Below the pieces are notes generated by a model. It ran no database searches, had not been told where the DNA came from, and saw only the letters and a program-made list of their open reading frames with translations. DNA of 64,000 nt from Gammaproteobacteria bacterium (GTDB lineage: Bacteria; Pseudomonadota; Gammaproteobacteria; Arenicellales; JAANXG01). The stretch lies in NCBI GenBank assembly GCA_024639325.1, contig JAHEIO010000005.1:1-64000 (forward strand), given 5' to 3'. This document shows, one piece after another, positions 1-9,832 of this stretch (within the stretch, counting starts at the first letter, position 1; every line of letters starts with the position of its first letter). The position numbers were made by a program, and so were the translations under genes.

Positions 1-438
1 GACGAGGATCACCGTGCAGGGAGCGAGACTGGAGACCTTGTGCGCTACCGACCCGAGCAAAAGCGATTCGATGTCGCCCCTACCGCGGCTGCCCAGGACA
101 ATTACGTCGCACCTTTGCAGTTTGGCATACTCCACGATCTTGCGCGCCGCCTGTCCCTCTCGGATCACGGTTTTCACATCCTTGATTTCGGCCTTCTTGG
201 CGGTTCGTTTTGCTTCGTCCAGCACCTGTTCGGTCATCGGTGCCACGATGTACGTCGCTTCGCCGAGCAGACTCTCGCGTTCCAGATACTTTTTGGCCTC
301 AGAAGAGATTTTTAAGGGCTTGGTGACAACGATAAATGTCAGGGAGCCGCCGCTCTGGCGCGACATCTCGCATGCCTGAGTTGCAGCGCGCAGCGAGTGT
401 TCAGATCCATCGATGGCGCAGAGGATGTTTTTGTACAT
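1..438 (-). CDS. Universal stress protein (UspA family), truncated by window edge
   Basis: Reverse translation from ATG at 438: MYKNILCAIDGSEHSLRAATQACEMSRQSGGSLTFIVVTKP...CDVIVLGSRGRGDIESLLLGSVAHKVSSLAPCTVILV; UspA-type GSRG motif. Confidence 0.9.
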   Translation of the reverse strand, partial: MYKNILCAIDGSEHSLRAATQACEMSRQSGGSLTFIVVTKPLKISSEAKKYLERESLLGEATYIVAPMTEQVLDEAKRTAKKAEIKDVKTVIREGQAARKIVEYAKLQRCDVIVLGSRGRGDIESLLLGSVAHKVSSLAPCTVILV

Positions 439-662
439 GTAGACGGCTCCGGCTTTGAGTTAACTAGACTCTGAAGAATAAACCATATGTTCGGGTGGTG
501 AAAAGAACCATCCGGTGAGCTTGGGATCGATACGCCGCGGCATACACCTCGCAAATTGTAGGATTTTGATGGCTGCTGACGATCCGCCACTTTAATTTTC
601 GGCAGGGCATCCTATATAAACAGGGTACATCCTACAAACCCCTCATGTTTAGGAAAAGAGTC

Positions 663-857
663 ATGCAGAAAAACATCGGAAAAACCGACAAGATCATACG
701 CATCATCGTCGGGTTGGTCATAATCGCTATCGGGCTATACTTTCAAAGCTGGTGGGGGGCCATTGGCCTGGTGCCGCTAGGCACGGCACTTATCAACTGG
801 TGTCCACCGTACGCTCTGTTCGGGATCAATACCGGTAAGGCAGATAGGGCTCGATAA
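663..857 (+). CDS. DUF2892 (YgaP-like) inner-membrane protein
   Basis: MQKNIGKTDKIIRIIVGLVIIAIGLYFQSWWGAIGLVPLGTALINWCPPYALFGINT typical of DUF2892; ORF 645..857 with likely start at internal ATG 663. Confidence 0.85.
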   Translation: MQKNIGKTDKIIRIIVGLVIIAIGLYFQSWWGAIGLVPLGTALINWCPPYALFGINTGKADRAR

Positions 858-1199
858 ATCCCAGATTAATACCGTCGACGGCGGCGTGCGGAAACACGAC
901 AGCGTGTCCAAGGCTATTACATTTCAAGGTTTTAAACGCCACCGAATTTACAGATGAGTTCAGAGGTGAAAACGGTGCGGCGTTCGGCCAGTAGTTCTTC
1001 GGCAACTCTGAAGCTCAAGCAGGATCGATGGTAGAGCCAAACTATATGACGGATAATTGCTCGAGGGGATCAGTACCCAAGGTACAGCGGTTTTTTACTT
1101 TATCATCCAACCGATTTGCCCGAATCCCGTTCACGTTGAACGAACCTATACGAGTGTTGAAATTTTGTACAATTTCCGCTTTTCCGCTAAGTCATTGAT

Positions 1200-1215
1200 T
1201 GTGATGGAAATCACG
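1200..1215. promoter_or_regulatory. Crp/Fnr-like dyad TGTGATGGAAATCACG
   Basis: GTGAT-GGAA-ATCAC inverted repeat; resembles TGTGA-N6-TCACA. Confidence 0.4.
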
Positions 1216-1347
1216 ACACCAAAGGTTGTCAACGGTGTAGATACGGAGATGAATGGTCTGTATGGGTGTCGGAAAATTTTACGAAACTTAAAGGAAACTA
1301 TTCTTTCTGCGCACTAACTAGTTGAAATAAATAATATTTAAAATTTG

Positions 1348-1363
1348 CGGTACGAATATTGCT
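1348..1363 (+). promoter_or_regulatory. Candidate sigma-54 promoter CGGTACG-AATA-TTGCT
   Basis: GG-N10-GC spacing, 2 mismatches to TGGCACG-N4-TTGCW; upstream of PEP-CTERM gene. Confidence 0.45.
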
Positions 1364-1498
1364 GCGTGTTATCATTGCTCGAACAACGTAGAATGCGGTC
1401 GAAGCCAGGCACCATTTGACCGCGGAATTTCATCGACTCTGAGTAGCAATCGGCGAGGGCAGTATCCGAATGTCCAGGCAGGCGATCAGGTATTACCT

Positions 1499-2578
1499 AT
1501 GTTTTACATGAATAGCTGGGGCGGTCATATTGCCGCGGCCGGCGCGCTGTCGCTTGTCATGCTGAATGCGCAAGCCGCCTTGATGGTGAGTGTAGAGCCT
1601 CGGGGCGGTGATTTTACACCCGGCACCAATAAAGCTTTATCCGTCACGACTTCGAATGGATCTGGCGACGTCGTATTTGCGAATCCTGCATCGCCGTCAT
1701 CCGTATCCTCAACAAACGGATCAGGCGATGTGGTGTTTGCAAATCCTGGATCGCCCTCATCGGTATCCTCGACGAGCAGTTCCATTAATCGTTCATCCAG
1801 CGGGCCGCGGGCAGGATTAGCCGGCGGTGCTTCAATAGCCAATGGCAGGCCGAGGGTGTCGACCGGCACGGTGACAGGAAATAGCGGTGCCGGTAGAGTG
1901 GTGCACGGCTCGAGTATTCGCGGCGGCGGTCACCGGAGCACTGGCGGCAGGTCTGTGCAAGCGATCACTAGCCCGCCAGGGGAGTCAGGCGGAGCGGCGG
2001 ACGCCAAAGCAATCCCAGATTCGGTTGGTCAGGATTCGGGTGGGGGCAGTGGCTCACCGCGCCCATCGCGTGGAAAGTCGGATCCTAATGGCACCAGGCC
2101 CAACGGTTCGAAACAGTCTCCGCTAATGTCACCGCAGCCGCCTCGGTTGCTCGCTGATGATTCGTCACCGCGATCACCGCCGGTAGCGCGCAAACAGCCA
2201 ACCAACGACACCGTTCCTGACAACGACACCCTGCCTGCGACGCCAACGTTGCCAACTGAACTTCCCGGATTATTAGCTGAAGAAAAGCCGGAAATTCAAA
2301 CAAACACATCGAAGAGAATCGATCCTTTGACTGCGTCGATCTCTCCAAGCAACGATTTACTCCTGCAGCCCGCGTTCTTAGCGCCACACGAACCGCTGCT
2401 GGCACTAAACGAAGGGCTGGATGGCGACAGCTTGTCGTCTACCGACGCCCCGACGGCCAAGGTGGCCGGCGCATTCATCGCTGAACCCACGGCGATCCCC
2501 GAACCCGCTACCCTGCTCCTTGTCGGCCTGGGCTTAGCCGGTCTTGGCTTCGCGAGGCGGCGCGGGTTGAAGGCTTAA
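1499..2578 (+). CDS. PEP-CTERM sorting domain protein, low-complexity Ser/Pro/Gly-rich
   Basis: N-terminal signal-like segment; C-terminus AIPEPATLLLVGLGLAGLGFARRRGLKA is a canonical PEP-CTERM signal. Confidence 0.93.
   Translation: MFYMNSWGGHIAAAGALSLVMLNAQAALMVSVEPRGGDFTPGTNKALSVTTSNGSGDVVFANPASPSSVSSTNGSGDVVFANPGSPSSVSSTSSSINRSSSGPRAGLAGGASIANGRPRVSTGTVTGNSGAGRVVHGSSIRGGGHRSTGGRSVQAITSPPGESGGAADAKAIPDSVGQDSGGGSGSPRPSRGKSDPNGTRPNGSKQSPLMSPQPPRLLADDSSPRSPPVARKQPTNDTVPDNDTLPATPTLPTELPGLLAEEKPEIQTNTSKRIDPLTASISPSNDLLLQPAFLAPHEPLLALNEGLDGDSLSSTDAPTAKVAGAFIAEPTAIPEPATLLLVGLGLAGLGFARRRGLKA
1655..1774 (+). repeat. Two tandem 60-bp (20-aa) coding repeats NGSGDVVFANP(A/G)SPSSVSST
   Basis: Direct reading of units 1655-1714 and 1715-1774. 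Confidence 0.9.
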
Positions 2579-2602
2579 CTGACCGAGTACTGCTCACATT
2601 AA

Positions 2603-2625
2603 CCCCGCCTCGGTGCGGGGTTTTT
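2603..2625 (+). terminator. Rho-independent terminator after PEP-CTERM gene
   Basis: CCCCGCCTCGGTGCGGGG followed by TTTTTC. Confidence 0.9.
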
Positions 2626-2982
2626 CTTATTCGAATTTGCCCCATTTCGATGAAGAAATCGCCGGTCGGTGAGGCGGTGGAAGCGGGGCCGATTGATCAA
2701 CTGTTGGGCCACTCGATCACCTCACGCATCGCCGGCGTCCGCGTGGACCTCAAAATAAATCCGAGTGGCGAACAATCACGAAATCCAAGTATGAGTGTCA
2801 ATAAGTTATTGGGTCGATCAGGAACGGTTTCGCCAGAGGATGCACACGGCGCGATCTGGGGTCAAGGCATCTGCTGATATAGGGGGTACACGTGAGTTGC
2901 TGTGCGTGCCCCAACTGTGCCCCAAGGAATAAATCGATTGATTTTTAAGTGAGTGAATATCCGCTGAAAGCATTGTGGGAGT

Positions 2983-3058
2983 TGGCTCCCCGGGACAGAC
3001 TCGAACTGCCGACAGGGTGGTTAACAGCCACCTGCTCTACCAACTGAGCTACCGGGGA
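2983..3058 (-). tRNA. tRNA-Asn(GTT)
   Basis: Reverse strand TCCCCGGTAGCTCAGTTGGTAGAGCAGGTGGCTGTTAACCACC...GTTCGAGTCTGTCCCGGGGAGCCA; anticodon GTT, encoded CCA. Confidence 0.95.
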
Positions 3059-3098
3059 TCAGAAGGAGGGCGCATGCTACTTCGACTCCGCGATTTGG

Positions 3099-3653
3099 TC
3101 AAGGTGCGGGGCAGGTACTGCTTTCCGCCTTGATTTTACTGACGCGGGTCCTTCCGCTGTGATAGACGGTAATCCTGTATTCGTTTCTGGCCTGGTCACA
3201 CAGCGTAAAGGTCCCGTTTCCGGCGCCGCCGTTGGGCCGGAATGTCATACGCCACCAGTGGTTGAACACTACAGACAGCCGTCGAGGCACGGTCCCTCCG
3301 CGCCGCAGGACGGGCTCATCGGGATCCCGGTTTTTGTCTTCGTCCTCGTTTACGAAGGTGATCCAGCCCATGCTCCAGTCGGCTTGGGACTTGCTGCTTG
3401 GGGTGCAGTGGGAGGCGTCCTGGCTGCGGCAGATCACGACCGGCTTATTTCGTTTGATTGCCTCCGATCGTGCGTGAAACAGATCGCCCATCAGCCGTTG
3501 GGTCTGGGTGGCAATTAGGTTTCGCTGGTAAAGATCAATGAAATTGGGCACACCCCAGGTCAGCAGGATGCCAAGCAGAGCCAGGCCGAGCATCAGTTCG
3601 ATCAACGTATAACCAGGGAGCGGACGGACGTCTGCCGGTTGCCGCATGTGCAT
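3099..3653 (-). CDS. GspH/FimT family type IV pilin-like protein
   Basis: MHMRQPADVRPLPGYTLIELMLGLALLGILLTWGVPNFIDLYQRN; prepilin motif plus GspH/FimT-like C-terminus; longer ORF start at 3992 overlaps the aminotransferase and is unlikely. Confidence 0.85.
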   Translation of the reverse strand: MHMRQPADVRPLPGYTLIELMLGLALLGILLTWGVPNFIDLYQRNLIATQTQRLMGDLFHARSEAIKRNKPVVICRSQDASHCTPSSKSQADWSMGWITFVNEDEDKNRDPDEPVLRRGGTVPRRLSVVFNHWWRMTFRPNGGAGNGTFTLCDQARNEYRITVYHSGRTRVSKIKAESSTCPAP

Positions 3654-3750
3654 ATCACTCTCCTTGTGATTCGCGGTGGGGTCTGCCATCCTGGACCCCG
3701 CCAGTTTCCGGCTAACCCAGCCGGTTGATTGCCGTGTGCTTCGCCACAGG

Positions 3751-4947
3751 TTATTTGGTCCCCAGCGCTTTTGCAAGCCGGTCCAGGGCCTTGTCCAGCG
3801 TGTCCATATCCGTGGCAAATGACAACCTGACGTAACCCTCCATCCCGAATGCCGACCCTGGAACGAGCGCGACGCCGGCTTCGGACAACAGCATGGACGC
3901 AAATTCGACGTCATTGCTGATATCGTCACGGGCAGAGATCGCACCGGAGCAGTCGGGGAAGCTGTAGAAGGTGCCGTCGCCTTCCAAGGCATTCACACCC
4001 TTCAACGCGTTCAATCTGCTGACTACGTGATCATGGCGGCGTTTGAATTGAACCACCATGTCTTCGACGCATTGCTGGTCACCGGCGAGTGCCGCTAGAC
4101 TGGCGTACTGTGAAACCGCCGAGGGATTCGACGTGCTTTGCGACTGGATTTTTTTCATCGCCTGGATGATCGACGAGGGGCCCGCCGCGTAGCCAATCCG
4201 CCATCCGGTCATTGCATAGGCCTTGGAAACCCCGTTGACGACAACCGCGCGATCGGACAAATCGGGGCAAACATTTACCAGATTGACAAACGGGCTGCTT
4301 GTCCACAGAACGTGCTCATAGATGTCGTCACTTACGACCCAAACCTGGGGATATTTAAGCAGGATGTCGGCTAGCGCAGCCAGTTCACGTTGTTCATACG
4401 AAACGCCCGTTGGATTGCTTGGGCTGTTCATAATCAGCAACCGGGTGCGGTCGTTTATAGCCGCCTCCAGTTGACCCGGTGTGATCTTGAACCGCTGATC
4501 GACACCGGCATCGATAACCACCGGCTTGCCGCCCGCCAGAGCCACCATGTCAGGATAAGACACCCAATAGGGTGCAGGGATAACGACCTCGTCCCCGTCG
4601 TCGAGCAGGGCAAGAAACATGTTGAACAGGCTGTGTTTTGCTCCTGCTGATACCAGAATCTGATCGGACTCGTAGTCCAGGTTGTTTTCCCGGGAGAATT
4701 TTTCCCGTACCGCCGCCTTGAGCGGCGGAATACCGTCAACTGCGGTATATTTCGCGGCGGCGCCAGATTCGATTGCCTTGATTGCAGCGGCTTTGACATG
4801 TTCGGGTGTATCGAAATCCGGTTCGCCGGCGCCGAGCCCGATGACGTCGTGTCCGGCGGCGCGCAGTTCCTGGGCACGTGTGGACACGGCGATGGTGGGG
4901 GAGGGCTTGATCAGACCTACCCTTTTTGACAGCTTTTCACTATTCAC
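3751..4947 (-). CDS. Class I PLP-dependent aminotransferase (aspartate aminotransferase)
   Basis: GLGAGEPDFDTPEHVK..., NSPSNPTGVSY, VVNGVSKAYAMTGWRIGYAAGP. Confidence 0.93.
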   Translation of the reverse strand: MNSEKLSKRVGLIKPSPTIAVSTRAQELRAAGHDVIGLGAGEPDFDTPEHVKAAAIKAIESGAAAKYTAVDGIPPLKAAVREKFSRENNLDYESDQILVSAGAKHSLFNMFLALLDDGDEVVIPAPYWVSYPDMVALAGGKPVVIDAGVDQRFKITPGQLEAAINDRTRLLIMNSPSNPTGVSYEQRELAALADILLKYPQVWVVSDDIYEHVLWTSSPFVNLVNVCPDLSDRAVVVNGVSKAYAMTGWRIGYAAGPSSIIQAMKKIQSQSTSNPSAVSQYASLAALAGDQQCVEDMVVQFKRRHDHVVSRLNALKGVNALEGDGTFYSFPDCSGAISARDDISNDVEFASMLLSEAGVALVPGSAFGMEGYVRLSFATDMDTLDKALDRLAKALGTK

Positions 4948-5027
4948 TGTGGACCCTTTGGATTGAGGATGAATTTTAAGTGACTTGTATCATTAAACCC
5001 GGCTTTTGACAAAGAGGGGATTGCGAG

Positions 5028-7091
5028 TTGTCGAAAGAATTTAGATTGACCAGCGAATTTGCCCCGGCCGGTGACCAGCCTGAAGCTATAACAGCGCTGA
5101 TCGAGGGGATCGACAACGGAGAGGCGTTCCAGACCCTGCTGGGCGTCACGGGGTCCGGCAAGACGTTCACGATCGCAAACGTCATCCAGGAGACCCAGAG
5201 ACCGACCCTGGTTCTGGCGCCGAATAAGACCCTTGCAGCGCAGCTATACGCGGAGATGCGGGATTTCTTTCCGGGAAATGCCGTGGAGTATTTCGTATCC
5301 TACTACGACTATTACCAGCCTGAAGCTTATGTCCCGAGCAGCGATACCTATATTGAAAAGGACGCGTCGATCAACGACCACATAGATCAGATGCGGCTTT
5401 CGGCGACGAAGGCATTGCTGGAGCGCGAGGATGTCGTAATCGTTGCCACCGTATCCGCGATCTATGGTCTGGGCGATCCCGTTGCGTACCACGGCATGAT
5501 CCTGCATCTGCGGGAAGGCGCCATGATCGACCAGCGGGAGATATTGAGGAAACTGGCCGAGCTTCAATACACGAGGAACGACTATGATCTCAGGCGCGGT
5601 ACGTTTCGTGTGCGAGGGGATGTGATAGACATCTTCCCGGCGGAATCAGAGCGATATGCTGTGCGGTTGGAGCTGTTCGGGGATGAAATCGAAAAGCTGT
5701 CTCGGTTCGATCCGTTGACCGGCGAGTCGGACGGGAGGGTAACGCGGATGACCATTTACCCGAAGAGCCACTACGTTACGCCGCGCGACACGATCCTCAA
5801 CACGCTGGAAGATATCAAACAGGAACTCGTACAGAGGCTCAATCAGCTGCGGGACTCGGACAGGCTGCTGGAGGCCCAGCGGCTGGAGCAGCGGACCCGA
5901 TATGATCTGGAAATGATGCAGGAGCTTGGGTATTGCAACGGCATCGAGAATTATTCGCGGTATCTTTCAGGACGTTCACCCGGACAGCCGCCGCCGACGC
6001 TGATCGACTACCTGCCGGGAAATGCCCTGATGATTCTCGACGAGAGCCATGTTCTCGTGCCGCAGCTTGGCGCGATGTATAAGGGTGACCGGTCACGGAA
6101 GGAAACGCTGGTCGAGTATGGCTTTCGCCTGCCGTCCGCGCTGGACAATCGCCCGCTCAGGTTCGATGAATTCGAAGCCATGATGCCCCAGACCATATTC
6201 GTTTCGGCGACCCCCGGTCCTTACGAACTTGACCGTTCGCCGCAGGTCATCGACCAGGTCGTGCGACCGACCGGGCTGGTCGATCCCGAGCTTGAGGTGC
6301 GCCCCGTGCTCACCCAGGTGGACGATCTGCTGTCGGAAATCAACAAACGTGCAAAATGCCGGGAACGTGTGCTGGTAACCACGCTGACCAAACGCATGGC
6401 AGAAGATCTGACGGACTACCTGACCGAGCACGATATCAAGGTGCGTTACCTCCACTCCGATATCGACACGGTGGAGCGGGTCGAGATCATCCGAGACCTC
6501 AGGGCGGGCAAATTCGATGTACTGGTCGGTATCAACCTGCTCCGTGAGGGGCTGGATATTCCCGAGGTTTCACTGGTTGCAGTGCTGGATGCCGACAAGG
6601 AGGGCTTTCTGCGTTCGACCCGTTCGCTGATCCAAACCATCGGCCGTGCGGCACGAAACTTAAATGGCAGGGCGATTCTGTATGCCGACAGGGTAACCAA
6701 TTCGATGCGTAAAGCCATCGACGAGACCGATCGCCGCCGCAAGAAGCAGCACGAATACAACGTAGCCAACGGCATTACGCCCAAGAGTGTTCAGAAGGCC
6801 ATCAGGGATATCATCGAGGGCGTATCGGACCCCGCGCGGCGGGGCCGGGTCAGCGCCGCGGTGCGTGAAGAACAGCGCTCGCTGGCGGTCGCCGAATTCG
6901 CCGGAGAGTACGCAGCCATGAGTGCCCGGGAACTGGGTCGTGAGATTGCGCGGCTGGAAAAGACCATGCACGAGCACGCCCACAACCTCGAATTCGAGGA
7001 GGCGGCTGCTATCAGGGACAGGATAACGACGATCAGGCAACAGCATTTCGAGCTGGAGCCCGGGGATCAAACCCGTCGAAAAGTCGGCTGA
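5028..7091 (+). CDS. uvrB: Excinuclease ABC subunit B
   Basis: [48 protein letters not shown]-terminal UVR domain. Confidence 0.98.
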   Translation: MSKEFRLTSEFAPAGDQPEAITALIEGIDNGEAFQTLLGVTGSGKTFTIANVIQETQRPTLVLAPNKTLAAQLYAEMRDFFPGNAVEYFVSYYDYYQPEAYVPSSDTYIEKDASINDHIDQMRLSATKALLEREDVVIVATVSAIYGLGDPVAYHGMILHLREGAMIDQREILRKLAELQYTRNDYDLRRGTFRVRGDVIDIFPAESERYAVRLELFGDEIEKLSRFDPLTGESDGRVTRMTIYPKSHYVTPRDTILNTLEDIKQELVQRLNQLRDSDRLLEAQRLEQRTRYDLEMMQELGYCNGIENYSRYLSGRSPGQPPPTLIDYLPGNALMILDESHVLVPQLGAMYKGDRSRKETLVEYGFRLPSALDNRPLRFDEFEAMMPQTIFVSATPGPYELDRSPQVIDQVVRPTGLVDPELEVRPVLTQVDDLLSEINKRAKCRERVLVTTLTKRMAEDLTDYLTEHDIKVRYLHSDIDTVERVEIIRDLRAGKFDVLVGINLLREGLDIPEVSLVAVLDADKEGFLRSTRSLIQTIGRAARNLNGRAILYADRVTNSMRKAIDETDRRRKKQHEYNVANGITPKSVQKAIRDIIEGVSDPARRGRVSAAVREEQRSLAVAEFAGEYAAMSARELGREIARLEKTMHEHAHNLEFEEAAAIRDRITTIRQQHFELEPGDQTRRKVG

Positions 7092-7170
7092 ACGCAGACG
7101 AGGAGCAGCGCAATATTGGATGAATTGAACGGATCGCAACAGGTATGATATGTTGCAGAGATTCTGTTAT

Positions 7171-7245
7171 AGGCGCGTAGCTCAGTGGTAGAGCACTACC
7201 TTGACATGGTAGTGGTCGGTGGTTCGATCCCACTCGCGCCTACCA
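7171..7245 (+). tRNA. tRNA-Val(GAC)
   Basis: AGGCGCGTAGCTCAGTGGTAGAGCACTACCTTGACATGGTAGTGGTCGGTGGTTCGATCCCACTCGCGCCTACCA; anticodon GAC. Confidence 0.95.
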
Positions 7246-7307
7246 CCCGATTCGACGACTTCCGGCAATAAAAGCCTGCAAAACCAGCGAATTCTGCCAA
7301 TATTCAC

Positions 7308-7336
7308 TTGAGAAACGTGAGTGTGCGCATTAAAAT
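7308..7336 (+). promoter_or_regulatory. Sigma-70 promoter for infC operon: TTGAGA-N17-TAAAAT
   Basis: Hexamers and 17-nt spacer read directly, upstream of infC. Confidence 0.6.
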
Positions 7337-7397
7337 CCGCGCGCTTCGGCAAACTTTAATTGAGGGCGCATGCTGAAAATATTTTGGGAGGAACTGG

Positions 7398-7919
7398 ATT
7401 ATCACGACTGAAAAGCCGCTAAGAGTAAATGAAGAGATCTCCGCACCCACGGTGCGATTGATCAGCACGGAAGGGGAGCAGCTGGGGCTGGTATCGTCGC
7501 AAGAAGCCCTTAAGCTTGCCGAGGGAGAAGGGATGGATCTGGTGGAAATTTCGCCTAATGCCAATCCGCCCGTCTGTCGCATGCTGGACTACGGTAAATA
7601 TCGATATCAGGACAGCAAGCGGAAATCCGTGGCAAGGAAGCGGCAGAAACAAATGCAGGTCAAGGAGGTGAAATTTCGTCCTGGTACGGATATCGGCGAC
7701 TACGGCGTGAAAATCAGGAATCTTAAGAAGTTCCTGGAGAACGGAGACAAGGCAAAGGTCACTCTCCGCTTTCGGGGCAGGGAGATGGCACACCAGGAGC
7801 TGGGCAGGGAATTGCTGATTAGAGTGGAAGAAGATCTCAAGGAGTACGGTGCCGTTGAGCAGTATCCTAAAATGGAAGGTCGCCAGATGGTGATGATTAT
7901 CAGTCCCAAGCGCAAATAG
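7398..7919 (+). CDS. infC: Translation initiation factor IF-3, AUU start
   Basis: Reading from ATT at 7398: (M)[22 protein letters not shown]...GYGKYRYQ-type IF-3; GGAGG upstream with 6-nt spacing; ORF track shows only a truncated version from GTG 7452. Confidence 0.93.
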   Translation: MITTEKPLRVNEEISAPTVRLISTEGEQLGLVSSQEALKLAEGEGMDLVEISPNANPPVCRMLDYGKYRYQDSKRKSVARKRQKQMQVKEVKFRPGTDIGDYGVKIRNLKKFLENGDKAKVTLRFRGREMAHQELGRELLIRVEEDLKEYGAVEQYPKMEGRQMVMIISPKRK

Positions 7920-8156
7920 ATACGGAAGCGCAGGATCGAAGGCCAAGACAGATTGCCTCAAAAACATCTGTCAAAAACATAACTGAAACCCGCATCAAAA
8001 TGGCGGATCGACGGCCGAGGCAAGGCACGGGATGTTCGAGCAGTGGAGTTTACACACAGTTAACGAGCACCGCAGAACGGTCCGCAACGCTGCACGGGTC
8101 AGCGAGGCGCATTTTGAGTCAGGTTCTAATCGAAGTGATCAACATCGGGAGGCAGT

Positions 8157-8354
8157 ATGCCTAAAATCAAGACAAACCGGGGTGCAGCGAAACGGTTCAA
8201 GAGAACCGCGAGCGGCGGTTTCAAGCGCTCGTCATCGCATATGAGCCACATCCTGACCAAGAAATCGACTAAACGCAAGCGACACCTGCGTGCGCAGTCC
8301 ATGGTGCACAGCGCCGATGCCGCGCTCGTGCGTCGAATGCTGCCGTACAGTTAG
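8157..8354 (+). CDS. rpmI: 50S ribosomal protein L35
   Basis: [24 protein letters not shown]. Confidence 0.98.
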   Translation: MPKIKTNRGAAKRFKRTASGGFKRSSSHMSHILTKKSTKRKRHLRAQSMVHSADAALVRRMLPYS

Positions 8355-8368
8355 AGGAGTGATGGAAC

Positions 8369-8728
8369 ATGCCGAGGGTTAAAAGAGGCGTTACCGCACG
8401 TGCACGTCATCGCAAGGTTCTGGATCGAGCAAAAGGCTATCGTGGCCGTCGAAAAAACGTGTTTAGGGTTGCGAATCAGGCGGTAAACCGGGCGGAGCAA
8501 TATGCCTACCGCGACAGGCGTCAGAGGAAACGCCAATTCCGCGCGCTGTGGATAATGCGCATCAACGCCGCCGCCAGAATGCATGGCCTGAGCTACAGCC
8601 GCTTCATCAACGGGCTGACTAAGGCAAACATTGGCCTCGACCGAAAAATCCTGGCCGATATTGCCGTCAACGACAGTAAAGCGTTCGAACAGTTGGCCGA
8701 TCAGGCCAAGGCGGCCCTGGCCAGTTGA
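8369..8728 (+). CDS. rplT: 50S ribosomal protein L20
   Basis: [39 protein letters not shown]. Confidence 0.98.
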   Translation: MPRVKRGVTARARHRKVLDRAKGYRGRRKNVFRVANQAVNRAEQYAYRDRRQRKRQFRALWIMRINAAARMHGLSYSRFINGLTKANIGLDRKILADIAVNDSKAFEQLADQAKAALAS

Positions 8729-8752
8729 CTGGCAGTCCATCTTGAACTCGAA

Positions 8753-8772
8753 GGGGAGGCAAATGCCTCCCC
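8753..8772 (+). other. Perfect hairpin GGGGAGGC-AAAT-GCCTCCCC in the rplT-pheS gap
   Basis: 8-bp inverted repeat with 4-nt loop, no U-tract. Confidence 0.6.
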
Positions 8773-8775
8773 TGA

Positions 8776-9822
<1,047 letters not shown>

Positions 9823-9832
9823 ACTTCCGACA

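Noticed and set aside
1057-1317. 86-aa ORF upstream of the PEP-CTERM gene
   Set aside because: No recognisable domain or SD; lies across the candidate regulatory region
1385-1425. Alternative sigma-54 site AGGCACCATTTGACC upstream of the PEP-CTERM gene
   Set aside because: The -12 element and GG-N10-GC spacing do not fit; 1348-1363 fits better
2650-2982. Possible tyrosine-integrase remnant next to tRNA-Asn (IDQLLGHS..., ...VPQLCPKE)
   Set aside because: Only short fragments in different frames; no catalytic residues or att duplication seen
4940-5030. LexA box upstream of uvrB
   Set aside because: No CTGT-N8-ACAG-like sequence in the aspartate aminotransferase-uvrB gap on direct reading
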